Assembly (NCBI RefSeq): GCF_014646075.1
Contig: NZ_BMMT01000014.1
Coordinates: forward strand, 62,001-126,000
Direction: 5' to 3'
Length of the DNA stretch: 64,000 nt
Origin: Saccharopolyspora thermophila
Lineage (GTDB): Bacteria; Actinomycetota; Actinomycetes; Mycobacteriales; Pseudonocardiaceae
Part shown: piece after piece, positions 49,473 to 58,259 of the stretch
Layout: every line of letters begins with the position of its first letter
Numbering within the stretch: the stretch's first letter is position 1
Made by a program: the position numbers and the translations under genes
The notes under the pieces: model-generated
Database searches by the model: none
Seen by the model: only the letters and a program-made list of their open reading frames with translations
Told to the model about the DNA's origin: nothing

Positions 49473-49604
49473 GTGCTGATGCTGGCGCAGGGCGATCCGA
49501 CGGGGCTGTCCACCCCGCTGGGCCAGGCGGTGATCGCCGCGACGCTGCTGGTGGTCGTGGTGCTCGCCGTCCGGTTCCTCTGGGAGCACCGCAACCGCAA
49601 GTGA
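49473..49604 (+). CDS. 43-residue single-helix membrane protein
   Basis: The peptide reads VLMLAQGD..., then one transmembrane helix (about residues 18-36, AVIAATLLVVVVLAVRFLW), and ends in a basic tail EHRNRK. A TACTCT -10-like element (49461-49466) lies exactly 6 bp before the GTG, which suggests a leaderless transcript; ATG 49479 is an alternative start. Its stop abuts the stop of the Hsp70-like gene. Family and function are unknown. Confidence 0.6.
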   Translation: MLMLAQGDPTGLSTPLGQAVIAATLLVVVVLAVRFLWEHRNRK

Positions 49605-51428
49605 TCAGGTGCCCGGCTGGATGCTGCGCTCGAACTCGTCGGCCATCTTGTCCGGGTTCAGCTGGCGGTTCTCGTTGGGCTTGAGAACCATGCCGACCAG
49701 CGGGCGATCGTCGACGGTGAACACCAGGGTGCCGAAGGTGTCGCTGGTGACCGCCCGGTACGTGCCGGACAGACCGTTGCCGCTCCACTCGGCCTCGACC
49801 ATGTCGCTGGTCACCCCGTTGAACGTCAGCAGCAGGTCGGCCCGCTGCGCGGCCTCCTCCTGCGAGGCCAGCTGGGTGTAGACGATCTGGGTGCCCTCGT
49901 TGGGGTTGCCGATCGAGCAGGACACCACGGTACCGCTGAGCGCCCGCACTCCCGGCATGATGCGTTGCCAGCCGGGCGTGCAGTTGGCGTGCTCCGGTAC
50001 CGTCCCGGCGAGGTGGCGCAGGCACGGGGTGAAGCCCTTGCTGTCCTTGGTCCCGACCTGCTGGCACTCCGCCGCGCTGGGCGCCCCGCCCCCGCTGGGG
50101 GCGCGCACGACGATGGCCACGACCGCGACGATCACCGCGATGGCGGCCACCGCGCCCAACACGATCAGCAGGTTGCGGTGTGAGTCGGGCTTGGCCGCCG
50201 GAGCGGGCTGCGGGGTCGGCCGTGGGAAGGGCTGCGGCGGCGCGACCGGATAGGTGCGCACCGTGTCGGGCTCCTGGTAGCCGGTGGGCGGGCCCGCCTG
50301 CGGCAGGTCGGCGACCGGACCGGACGGCGTCCGCAGGTCCTGGGTCCACACCGCGGCACCGTCGCGGGACACGTGGTGCGCGCCGAGCGCCACCGCGGTC
50401 TCCGGCTGGTCCAGCGTGGTCGGCACGATCCGCAGCTGCTCGCTGATCAGGCTCGCCACCAGCGGTAACCGGCTGGAACCGCCGACCAGATACACGCCGG
50501 CCAGGTTCTCGGGAGCCATGCCGTTGGAGCGCAGCACCGAGGCCAGCAGCTCGACGCTGCGCAGCATGCTCGGGCGCACCAGCGCCTCCAGCTCGGCGCG
50601 GGTGACCAGCACGTCCTCAAATGGCTCGGGCATCGGCACCTCGGTCTGCGGGTGCCGGGAGAGGGCTTCCTTGGCGGCCTTGACGTCCTCGCGCAGCGCG
50701 CGCTGCGCCCGCCGGTCGGCGGTGGACTCCGGGCGCAGCAGGCGCTGCCAGCGCTGCGGGTCCTTGTTCGAGACCTGGCGACCGACGTGCTCCAGCAGCG
50801 CCTGGTCCACGTCCAGCCCGCCCAGGTCCGCCAGGCCGTCCTCGGCCAGCACCGCGAAACCGCTCTGGGTGGCGCCCACGATGGCGCAGTCGAAGGTGCC
50901 CGCGCCCAGGTCGTAGACCGCCAGGGCCTGCCCCGGGTTCAGGGTGCGGTCGGGGAACGACGCGAAGTGCGCGGCGGCGGCCACCGGTTCGGGCACCAGC
51001 ACGAGTTTGCAGGTGAATCCGGCCAGGCGGGCCGCCGAGAGCAGCACGTTGCGCCGGACCGTGCCCCACTGCGCGGGGTGGGTCAGCCGGACCTCGTCGG
51101 GCAGGGAACCGCCGAGCTGCCGGGTGGTCTCCTCCGCCACCCGGTGCAGGACCGCGGCGAGCGCGTCGGTGACGGTGATGATGTTGTCGCCCAGCAGCAG
51201 CGTGCCCTCGTCGACGCGGCGCTTCGGGTTCGGCTCGAACCGCGACGGGTCGAGCCTGGCCCGGCGTTCCGCGTCGCGGCCGACGATGATCGCGCCGTCC
51301 TCCGCGGCGAACACCGCCGACGGCATGGTCGCCGACCCGTCCACCTCGATCACCCGCGGTGGCCGGCCGTGCGCGGCCAGCACCGCAACGGTGTTCGAGG
51401 TGCCGAGATCCACTGACAGGACGCGCAC
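49605..51428 (-). CDS. Membrane-anchored Hsp70-like ATPase with extracytoplasmic domain
   Basis: The 607-residue protein begins with an actin/Hsp70 nucleotide-binding domain: phosphate 1 DLGTSNT (7-13), phosphate 2 VYDLGAGTFD (171-180) and adenosine motif LVGGSSRLPLV (314-324). It has no substrate-binding domain. Instead a Pro-rich linker (371-418), one transmembrane helix (419-441) and a ~165-residue outer domain follow, with cysteines at 455, 469, 483 and 504. GTG 51428 follows GGGAGGGGG. The layout resembles actinobacterial receptor kinases with the kinase replaced by an Hsp70-type NTPase. Partner unknown. Confidence 0.85.
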   Translation of the reverse strand: MRVLSVDLGTSNTVAVLAAHGRPPRVIEVDGSATMPSAVFAAEDGAIIVGRDAERRARLDPSRFEPNPKRRVDEGTLLLGDNIITVTDALAAVLHRVAEETTRQLGGSLPDEVRLTHPAQWGTVRRNVLLSAARLAGFTCKLVLVPEPVAAAAHFASFPDRTLNPGQALAVYDLGAGTFDCAIVGATQSGFAVLAEDGLADLGGLDVDQALLEHVGRQVSNKDPQRWQRLLRPESTADRRAQRALREDVKAAKEALSRHPQTEVPMPEPFEDVLVTRAELEALVRPSMLRSVELLASVLRSNGMAPENLAGVYLVGGSSRLPLVASLISEQLRIVPTTLDQPETAVALGAHHVSRDGAAVWTQDLRTPSGPVADLPQAGPPTGYQEPDTVRTYPVAPPQPFPRPTPQPAPAAKPDSHRNLLIVLGAVAAIAVIVAVVAIVVRAPSGGGAPSAAECQQVGTKDSKGFTPCLRHLAGTVPEHANCTPGWQRIMPGVRALSGTVVSCSIGNPNEGTQIVYTQLASQEEAAQRADLLLTFNGVTSDMVEAEWSGNGLSGTYRAVTSDTFGTLVFTVDDRPLVGMVLKPNENRQLNPDKMADEFERSIQPGT

Positions 51429-51584
51429 CCGTCCCCCTCCCGTGCCCGAAGTTCCGGGTTCGAATGCTGCCACGTCCGGGTGAACGATTCGCCGAGATCC
51501 CCCGCATTCATCCGGCGGCACGGCGGACGGCCCGTGTGGACGGTCGCGGTCCCCGGTGTCAGGGTGGTGGGTCAGCATGGAGGG

Positions 51585-54500
51585 GTGAGTGACGTGCTGG
51601 ATCGCTTCTCCCCCGCGACCCGCGACTGGTTCCGCGGGGCCTTCGCCGCGCCCACCGAGGCGCAGCGCGGGGCGTGGGAGGCGATCGCGGCCGGCGAGCA
51701 CGCCCTGGTCGTGGCCCCGACCGGCTCCGGCAAGACGCTGGCGGCCTTCCTGTCGGCGCTGGACAAGCTGGCCGCGGAAGGCGTCCCGGCGGACCCGAAG
51801 CGACGGTGCCGCGTGCTCTACGTGTCGCCGCTGAAGGCGCTGACGGTGGACGTGGAGCGCAACCTGCGCGCCCCGCTGGCCGGGATCCGGCAGGCCGCGC
51901 AGCGGCGCGGCAGCGCACCGCCCGACATCCAGGTCGGCATCCGCACCGGGGACACCCCGGCCGACGAGCGCCGGTCGTTCACCCGCACCCCGCCGGACGT
52001 GCTGGTCACCACCCCGGAGTCGCTGTTCCTGCTGCTGACCTCGGCGGCGCGGGAGTCGCTGCGTGGGGTGGAGACGGTGATCGTCGACGAGGTGCACGCG
52101 GTCGCGGGCACCAAGCGCGGCGCGCACCTGGCGCTGTCGTTGGAACGCCTCGACGAACTCCTGCCGGAGCCCGCGCAGCGCATCGGCCTGTCGGCCACCG
52201 TCCGGCCGGTCGAGGAGGTGCGCACGTTCCTGGCCGGTGGCCGCCCGGTGCGCACCATCCAGCCCGCACACCGCAAGGAGGTCGAGGTCCGGGTCGAGGT
52301 GCCGGTGCCCGACATGGCCGAGCTGGGCGCGTCGACCGGCGAGGTCGAGGGGCCCGCGGCGGGCGCGGAGCGGCACACGTCGATCTGGCCTTCGGTGCAG
52401 CAGCGGATCCTGGAGCTGATCCGCCAGCACCGCTCCACCATCGTGTTCACCAATTCGCGGCGGCTGGCCGAGCGGCTCACCGCCGGCATCAACGAGCTGG
52501 CCGCCGAGGAACCCGCGCCGATGACCCGGTTCCCGGCCGAGGCGGTCGGCGGATCCGGCATCAGCACCGGCGCACCGCCGATCGTCGCCAAGGCGCACCA
52601 CGGCTCGATGTCCAAGGAGCAGCGGGCCGTGGTCGAGGAGGAGCTCAAGTCGGGGCGGCTGGCGTGCGTCGTGGCCACCTCGTCGCTGGAGCTGGGCATC
52701 GACATGGGCGCCGTGGACCTCGTGGTGCAGGTGGAGACACCGCCCAGCGTGGCGTCCGGGTTGCAGCGCATCGGCCGCGGCGGCCACCAGGTGGGCGCGG
52801 TGTCGCGCGGCGTGGTGTTCCCGAAGTTCCGCGGCGACCTCGTCGGTTGCGCGGTGGTGTCGGAGCGGATGGCCGACGGGCTGATCGAGTCGATCTCGTT
52901 CCCGCGCAACCCGCTGGACGTGCTGGCGCAGCACGTGGTGTCGATGGTCGCGATGGACGACTGGTCCGTGCCGCGGCTGGCGGCGCTGGTGCGCCGGGCG
53001 GCGCCGTACGCGGGTCTGCCCGATTCGGCGCTGCACGCGGTGCTGGACATGCTGGCGGGCCGCTACCCCAGCGAGGAGTTCGGCGAGCTGCGCGCCCGCA
53101 TCATCTGGGACCGGGTGAACGACGAACTGCGGGCCCGGCCGGGGGCGCAGCGGCTCGCGGTCACCTCCGGCGGCACGATCCCCGACCGGGGCCTGTTCGT
53201 GGTGACCACACCGGGCGACGACGCCGCGGGCCGCGGCGGCGTGCGGGTCGGCGAGCTCGACGAGGAGATGGTCTACGAGTCGCGGGTCGGCGACACGTTC
53301 CTGCTCGGCACCTCCGCGTGGCGGGTCGAGGACATCACCCACGACCGTGTCGTGGTGGTGCCCGCTCCCGGCGAACCGGCCCGGATGCCGTTCTGGAAGG
53401 GCGACTCGCCGGGGCGGCCGCTGGAGCTGGGCCGCGCGCTGGGTGCCTTCGTCCGCGAGCTGACCAGCGCGGACAGCGCGGCGGCGCGGGAGCGCATCGC
53501 CGCCGCCGGGCTGGACGAGTGGGCCCAGGACAACCTCCTGTCCTATTTGGACGAGCAGCGCCGGGCCACCCGGCACGTCCCGGACGACCGGACCATCGTG
53601 GTGGAGCGGTTCCGCGACGAGCTCGGCGACTGGCGCATGGTGGTGCACTCGCCGTTCGGCGCGAAGGTCAACGGGCCGTGGGCACTGGCCATCGGGGCCC
53701 GCATCCGGGAACGCCGCGGGGTCGAACCGCAGGTGGCGTCCTCCGACGACGGGATCGTGCTGCGGCTGGCCGACGCGCTCGACGAGTCCGGCGCGGAGGT
53801 GCTGCCCACCGCCGAGGACGTGCTGCTGCCGCCGGACGAGGTGCAGCAGGTGGTGACCGACGAGGTCGGTGGTTCGGCGCTGTTCGCGGCCCGCTTCCGG
53901 GAGTGCGCGGCGCGGGCGCTGCTGCTGCCGCGCCGCGACCCGCGCCGCCGCACCCCGCTGTGGCAGCAGCGGCAGCGGTCCGCGCAGCTGCTGGCGGTGG
54001 CGGCGCAGTACGAGCAGTTCCCGATCGTGCTGGAGGCGATGCGGGAGTGCCTGCAGGATGTCTACGATCTGCCGGGGCTGACCGAGCTGATGTCGCAGGT
54101 CGCCGCGCGCCAGGTGCGGGTCGTGGAGGTCGAGACGCCGACGCCGTCGCCGTTCGCCCGCAGCCTGCTGTTCGGCTACATCGGGATGTTCCTGTACGAG
54201 ACCGACGCGCCGCTGGCGGAGCGGCGGTCGGCCGCGTTGAGCCTGGACTCGACGCTTTTGGCGGAGCTGCTCGGTTCGGAGGCGTTGCGCGAGCTGCTGG
54301 ATCCGGCCGCGGTCGCCGAGATCGAGCAGCAGTTGCAGCGGCTGGCGCCGGACCGGCAGGCCCGGGACGTCGAGTCCGCGATGGACGTCCTGCGCTTCCT
54401 CGGCGACCTCACGACCGCGGAGGCCGAGGCACGCGGCGTGCGTCCGGAGTGGTTGGCCGACCTCGCCAGGCAGCGGCGCGTGCTGCGGGTGCGCATCGGA

Positions 54501-56165
54501 GGCGAGGAGCGCTGGATCCCGATCGAGGACGCGGGCAAGGTCCGCGACGCGGTCGGCGTGGCCCTGCCGGTCGGCGTCCCCGAGGTGTTCACCGAGCCGG
54601 TCGCCGACCCGCTGGGCGAGCTGCTGATCCGCTACGCACGGTGCCGCGGCCCGTTCACCGCGGAAGCCGCTGCGCGGCGCTTCGGTCTGGGGGTCGCGGT
54701 GGTGCACGGGGTGCTGGACCGGCTCACCGGCACCGGGCGGTTGGTGCGGGGCGAGCTGCGGCCGTGGGAAGCCGGCGGCGGCGGTGCGCTGGAGTACTGC
54801 GACGCGGAGGTGCTGCGCCGGTTGCGGCGCGCCTCGCTGGCCCGGCTGCGCGCCGAGGTCGAACCGGTGGAACCCGCCGCGCTGGGGAGGTTTTTGCCCG
54901 CGTGGCACGGCATCGGCACCCGGTTGCGCACCGCGCCCACAGTGGACGACGTCTACGCGGTCGTCGAACAGCTCGCGGGGGCGCCGATCCCGGCGAGCGG
55001 GCTGGAGTCGCTGGTGCTGCCCGCCCGGCTGCCTGGCTACTCCCCCGCGCTGCTCGACGAGTTGACCGCCACCGGCGAGGTCACGTGGGTCGGTTCCGGA
55101 TCGCTGCCCGGTGGGGACGGCTGGATCGCGCTGGCTCCGACCGACGTCGCCGACCTGCTGCTGCCGGACCTGCCGGAGGACATCGGCACCGATTCTCCGC
55201 TGCACCGCGCCATTGTGTCCGCATTGGACGGTGGGGCGTTGTTCTTCCGGCAGCTGGCCGACCGGGCCGGTGCTCTCCTGCTGGAGCGGGGTGAAGCGGC
55301 ACCCGCCGACGACGCGGTCACCGCCGCGCTGTGGGACCTGGTGTGGGCGGGCACCGTCACCAACGACACCCTGGCACCGCTGCGTGCTCTCGTGTCGGGG
55401 CGCGGTGCCGCGCACAAACCACGGCGCCGCGCGCCCCGCGGCCGCTACGCGCGGTTGCGCGCGGGACGCCCGTCGATGCCCAGCCGCACCGGCCCGCCGA
55501 CGGTTTCCGGCCGCTGGTCGCTGGCACCACAGCCGTCGGTGGACCCGACCCGGCGGGCGCACGCCCGCGCCGAGGCTTTCCTGGAGCGCCACGGCGTGCT
55601 GACCCGCGGTGCCCTGGACATCGAGCGGGTCACCGGCGGGTTCTCCGCGGTGTACAAGGTGCTTCGCGCGATGGAGGAGTCCGGGCGCTGCCGCCGCGGC
55701 TACGTCGTCGAAGGGCTCGGTGCCGCGCAGTTCGCGGTACCGGGCGCCATCGACCGGCTGCGCGCGCTGTCCCGCGCCGACCGCGACGACACCGGCGGTG
55801 AGGCCGTGGTGCTGGCCGCCGCGGACCCGGCCCAGCCATACGGCGCGGCGCTGGAATGGCCCGCGGTGATGGGCGACACCCGGCACCGGCCGGGTCGCAA
55901 GGCCGGTGCGCTGGTGGTGCTGGTGGACGGCGCGGCGGTGTTCTACGTCGAACGGGGCGGCAAGTCGCTGCTGTCGTTCACCGACGACGAGACGGCCCTG
56001 CGTACGGCGGCCGCCGGGCTGGCCCGAGTGGTCCGGGACGGCTGGCTGGACCAGCTCGCGGTGGAACGTGCCGACGGCGAAGGCGCGTGGGGTTCCCGCC
56101 TTGCCTCGGTGCTCACCGAAGCCGGATTCCGCGCCACCCCGAAGGGTTTGCGCCTGCGCGCCTGA
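51585..56165 (+). CDS. lhr: Large ATP-dependent helicase Lhr
   Basis: The 1526-residue superfamily 2 helicase has Walker A APTGSGKT (44-51), DEVH box, SAT motif III and helicase C motifs (SSLELGIDMG, QRIGRGGHQ). The Lhr winged-helix/beta-barrel core and the long C-terminal domain of actinobacterial Lhr follow; the length is close to mycobacterial Lhr (about 1510). It is a 3'-5' translocase that unwinds RNA:DNA hybrids, linked to DNA damage responses. GTG 51585 is taken as start with GGAGG very close; GTG 51594 is possible. Confidence 0.95.
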   Translation: MSDVLDRFSPATRDWFRGAFAAPTEAQRGAWEAIAAGEHALVVAPTGSGKTLAAFLSALDKLAAEGVPADPKRRCRVLYVSPLKALTVDVERNLRAPLAGIRQAAQRRGSAPPDIQVGIRTGDTPADERRSFTRTPPDVLVTTPESLFLLLTSAARESLRGVETVIVDEVHAVAGTKRGAHLALSLERLDELLPEPAQRIGLSATVRPVEEVRTFLAGGRPVRTIQPAHRKEVEVRVEVPVPDMAELGASTGEVEGPAAGAERHTSIWPSVQQRILELIRQHRSTIVFTNSRRLAERLTAGINELAAEEPAPMTRFPAEAVGGSGISTGAPPIVAKAHHGSMSKEQRAVVEEELKSGRLACVVATSSLELGIDMGAVDLVVQVETPPSVASGLQRIGRGGHQVGAVSRGVVFPKFRGDLVGCAVVSERMADGLIESISFPRNPLDVLAQHVVSMVAMDDWSVPRLAALVRRAAPYAGLPDSALHAVLDMLAGRYPSEEFGELRARIIWDRVNDELRARPGAQRLAVTSGGTIPDRGLFVVTTPGDDAAGRGGVRVGELDEEMVYESRVGDTFLLGTSAWRVEDITHDRVVVVPAPGEPARMPFWKGDSPGRPLELGRALGAFVRELTSADSAAARERIAAAGLDEWAQDNLLSYLDEQRRATRHVPDDRTIVVERFRDELGDWRMVVHSPFGAKVNGPWALAIGARIRERRGVEPQVASSDDGIVLRLADALDESGAEVLPTAEDVLLPPDEVQQVVTDEVGGSALFAARFRECAARALLLPRRDPRRRTPLWQQRQRSAQLLAVAAQYEQFPIVLEAMRECLQDVYDLPGLTELMSQVAARQVRVVEVETPTPSPFARSLLFGYIGMFLYETDAPLAERRSAALSLDSTLLAELLGSEALRELLDPAAVAEIEQQLQRLAPDRQARDVESAMDVLRFLGDLTTAEAEARGVRPEWLADLARQRRVLRVRIGGEERWIPIEDAGKVRDAVGVALPVGVPEVFTEPVADPLGELLIRYARCRGPFTAEAAARRFGLGVAVVHGVLDRLTGTGRLVRGELRPWEAGGGGALEYCDAEVLRRLRRASLARLRAEVEPVEPAALGRFLPAWHGIGTRLRTAPTVDDVYAVVEQLAGAPIPASGLESLVLPARLPGYSPALLDELTATGEVTWVGSGSLPGGDGWIALAPTDVADLLLPDLPEDIGTDSPLHRAIVSALDGGALFFRQLADRAGALLLERGEAAPADDAVTAALWDLVWAGTVTNDTLAPLRALVSGRGAAHKPRRRAPRGRYARLRAGRPSMPSRTGPPTVSGRWSLAPQPSVDPTRRAHARAEAFLERHGVLTRGALDIERVTGGFSAVYKVLRAMEESGRCRRGYVVEGLGAAQFAVPGAIDRLRALSRADRDDTGGEAVVLAAADPAQPYGAALEWPAVMGDTRHRPGRKAGALVVLVDGAAVFYVERGGKSLLSFTDDETALRTAAAGLARVVRDGWLDQLAVERADGEGAWGSRLASVLTEAGFRATPKGLRLRA

Positions 56166-56182
56166 GCAGGACCCGCCTTGCC

Positions 56183-56701
56183 TCACAGCTCCATGAAGGG
56201 TTTGGCGTAGGCGAACTCGCCGCGGATCGACGGTTGGTAGGTCGCCAGGGTGCGGACCTGGAAGTGCGATGCCCATTCCGGGACCGGTGGTGTGACGCCG
56301 TACCGGAAGGCGGGTTCGAAGCCGAACCTCGGGTAGTAGTCGAGGTGACCGAGCAACCCCACCAGCGGCTCGCCGAGGGCGTCCGCGCCGCCGAGCACGG
56401 CGTGCATCAAGGCCGCACCAATGCCCTCACGCTGCACCTCGGGCAGCACCCCGATCGGGCCGAGCGCCAGCACCGGTGTGGTGCCGACGTGGGCGCGGGT
56501 GCACACCACGTGCCCCGCGACCGCTCCGTTCACCTCCGCGACCAGGGACAGCTCGGGCAGCCACGCATCACCGTCGCGCAGCGCGTCGACCAGCCCCACC
56601 TCCACCGGAACCCGGTCCGGGTGCTCGGAGGTGGCGAACGCGGCGGTGTGCACCGCGCGGATGGCGCCAAGGTCGGCGGGAGCTTCTCGTCGGATCAGCA
56701 C
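56183..56701 (-). CDS. GNAT-family N-acetyltransferase
   Basis: The 172-residue protein has the GNAT acetyl-CoA motif (LGPIGVLPEVQREGIGAALM) and the GLLGHLDYYPRFGFEPA segment typical of the YhbS-like branch. Substrate unknown. GTG 56701 is the best domain-bounded start; the open frame upstream overlaps the isomerase gene. It is the last gene of the HEPN/isomerase strand block, 53 bp downstream of the isomerase gene, and convergent with lhr. Confidence 0.83.
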   Translation of the reverse strand: MLIRREAPADLGAIRAVHTAAFATSEHPDRVPVEVGLVDALRDGDAWLPELSLVAEVNGAVAGHVVCTRAHVGTTPVLALGPIGVLPEVQREGIGAALMHAVLGGADALGEPLVGLLGHLDYYPRFGFEPAFRYGVTPPVPEWASHFQVRTLATYQPSIRGEFAYAKPFMEL

Positions 56702-56754
56702 CCGCCCACGTTGTGCCCTCCCGGAGGCGATGCGCAACCGAATTTCCCGCGCCC

Positions 56755-57519
56755 TCAGCGGGTCGCCAGCTGCAGCAGGCCCCACAGCTGAGCGATCGCA
56801 TCGGGATCGCCGCTGGTCTCCACCGCCCGGTTCGGCAACCGGCCCCACATCCACAGGTAGACCGCCGGTGCGTCACCGCCGACCACCGCGTCGGGGGTCG
56901 CGGTCGCCACGTCCGGCGAGCTCAGCACGGCGGCGCCGGACGGGTCGGCGGTGACCAGCCAGTTCCGGTCGCCCGCGTGCACGCCGACCGAGCACTGGCG
57001 CGTCGCGGTGATGCCCAGTGCGGGCAGCCGGTGCCCGAACCACACCCGGAGCACCTCGTCGATGCCGTCGATGGCCACATCCGGATCGATCGGCGTCGGC
57101 GACACCCCGGCCCCTGTCTGCACGTCGACTCGGTGCACCGTCGTCGCGTGCAGCATCCGGCGTAACCAGAACCGCACGGTGTGGTCCTCCGGCCACCACG
57201 TCGGGCACCGGTCGTGCGGCGGTCGCGCCCCGAACTCGGCGAGCAGGTCGGCCAGCCGGACCGCGAAGCGGCTGGTCGCCTCGCGCAGCTCGAAGCGCTC
57301 CGGCAGTTCCCAGCGCGGTGCCGCCACGCCGAACCAGGCGAGCGTGTCCTCACACAGGTCGCCCAGGTGCCGCACGCTCTCGCCGAGCGTGCGACCGGAC
57401 GCGCTCCACACCGGGGCATCGGCGTGGGCGTCGTGCGTCGCGGCGGTGAGCAACTGCGCCTCGATGCCAAGCAGGTCCAGCATCCGGCCGTAGTCCAGCG
57501 ACACCTCCGTGCCGTTCAT
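56755..57519 (-). CDS. Maleylpyruvate isomerase family mycothiol-dependent enzyme
   Basis: The 254-residue protein has the DinB-like four-helix N-terminal domain of mycothiol-dependent isomerases and transferases (conserved His in VRHLGDLCEDTLAWFG) and the C-terminal MDMPI domain (DPSGAAVLSSPDVATATPDAVVGG). Such proteins use mycothiol as a cofactor for isomerisation or detoxification. Its true substrate is unknown. The ATG overlaps the stop of the HEPN gene by 4 bp. Confidence 0.85.
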   Translation of the reverse strand: MNGTEVSLDYGRMLDLLGIEAQLLTAATHDAHADAPVWSASGRTLGESVRHLGDLCEDTLAWFGVAAPRWELPERFELREATSRFAVRLADLLAEFGARPPHDRCPTWWPEDHTVRFWLRRMLHATTVHRVDVQTGAGVSPTPIDPDVAIDGIDEVLRVWFGHRLPALGITATRQCSVGVHAGDRNWLVTADPSGAAVLSSPDVATATPDAVVGGDAPAVYLWMWGRLPNRAVETSGDPDAIAQLWGLLQLATR

Positions 57520-57962
57520 CGCACCACCCCCAGCAGGCTTCGGCCGACGATGTCGAAGAACTCCCGGCTGCGCGCCAGAAGTTCGTCGGCGTCGGTCCAG
57601 GTGATCGTCGGTATCCCGGCCTCCGCTGCGGCGCGCCGGTCGGAGTGCGCGGCGAAGTAGGCCGCCCACCGGCGTAACTCGGGGGCCGCGCCGGTCACCA
57701 ACGTCCACACGCTGGCCGGCCGCCTGTCCTCGCGCTCCCAGGACCGCGCCACCACGACCGCGGTCGCGGCACGCAGGGCGGCGATGTGCGCGGCGACGAA
57801 GCGCTCGCCTGGCCGGTCGGCGTTCTCCGCCTCGTTCAGGCACGTCCGGGCGTGGAGCAGCAACGACACCGCACCGGCCGGCGCCGCCGCGGAGGGGATC
57901 GGTCCGTGATCCTCCGCAGCGGCCCGCGGAGCCGGGATCGAGAGCTCGGTGGAATGAGACAT
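57516..57962 (-). CDS. HEPN domain protein, SAV_6107 family
   Basis: The 148-residue all-helical protein resembles the SAV_6107 HEPN family (LLHARTCLNEAENADRPGERFVAAHIAALRAATAVV; ELRRWAAYFAAHSDRRAAAEAG). HEPN domains often bind or cleave RNA, but the canonical R-x4-6-H motif is not clear (RWAAYFAAH has R-x7-H), so activity is uncertain. ATG 57962 follows AGGAG. The gene heads an operon (HEPN, isomerase, GNAT) behind a perfect LexA box, so DNA-damage induction is predicted. Confidence 0.82.
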   Translation of the reverse strand: MSHSTELSIPAPRAAAEDHGPIPSAAAPAGAVSLLLHARTCLNEAENADRPGERFVAAHIAALRAATAVVVARSWEREDRRPASVWTLVTGAAPELRRWAAYFAAHSDRRAAAEAGIPTITWTDADELLARSREFFDIVGRSLLGVVR

Positions 57963-58045
57963 CGGCGTTCTCCTCTGCACGACGAAGCCGTCCACGCCTG
58001 CGGCCCGGTGGCGAGGTGCTTCCCCACACCCCGCCGCCGCGACGT

Positions 58046-58061
58046 TCGAACTGGAGTTCAT
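58046..58061 (-). promoter_or_regulatory. Imperfect SOS box adjacent to the HEPN operon box
   Basis: TCGAACTGGAGTTCAT matches 10 of 12 LexA consensus positions and abuts the perfect box at 58061-58076, so a second LexA dimer may bind. Confidence 0.55.
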
Positions 58062-58076
58062 CGAACCTCCGTTCGA
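58061..58076 (-). promoter_or_regulatory. Perfect SOS (LexA) box of the HEPN operon
   Basis: TCGAACCTCCGTTCGA matches TCGAAC-N4-GTTCGA at all 12 fixed positions and lies just downstream of the predicted -10 element, about 100 bp before the HEPN start. Confidence 0.88.
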
Positions 58077-58084
58077 ACATTTTC

Positions 58085-58113
58085 AGATTAGCGTCCTGCG
58101 CCGATCGACTCAA
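58085..58113 (-). promoter_or_regulatory. Predicted promoter of the HEPN operon
   Basis: On the minus strand TTGAGT (58113-58108) and TAATCT (58090-58085) are separated by exactly 17 bp. The start point would fall at the edge of the perfect SOS box, a classic repressor position. Confidence 0.65.
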
Positions 58114-58247
58114 GCATTCCGCCGTAGCTCACCTGTTCGAGCCATGACCTGCGAAGATGGACACCCGAAAGGGTCAATGAGCCACCCGTGACGCCCGGTC
58201 GCAACGCCGGCTTCGGCCGCGAGAGGGACCACGCGCCGCGAACGGGT

Positions 58248-58253
58248 TAGTGT
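58248..58253 (+). promoter_or_regulatory. -10 element for a leaderless GNAT transcript
   Basis: TAGTGT lies 6 bp before the GTG at 58260, so transcription should start at the initiation codon. No Shine-Dalgarno is present. Confidence 0.45.
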
Positions 58254-58259
58254 TCGGCC

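Noticed and set aside
49605-56276. A 2223-codon open frame on the minus strand across the Hsp70-like gene and all of lhr
   Set aside because: Only the part up to 51428 encodes family motifs. The rest is antisense to lhr and stays open because of third-position GC bias; its composition is low complexity (Arg, Gly, Gln, His).
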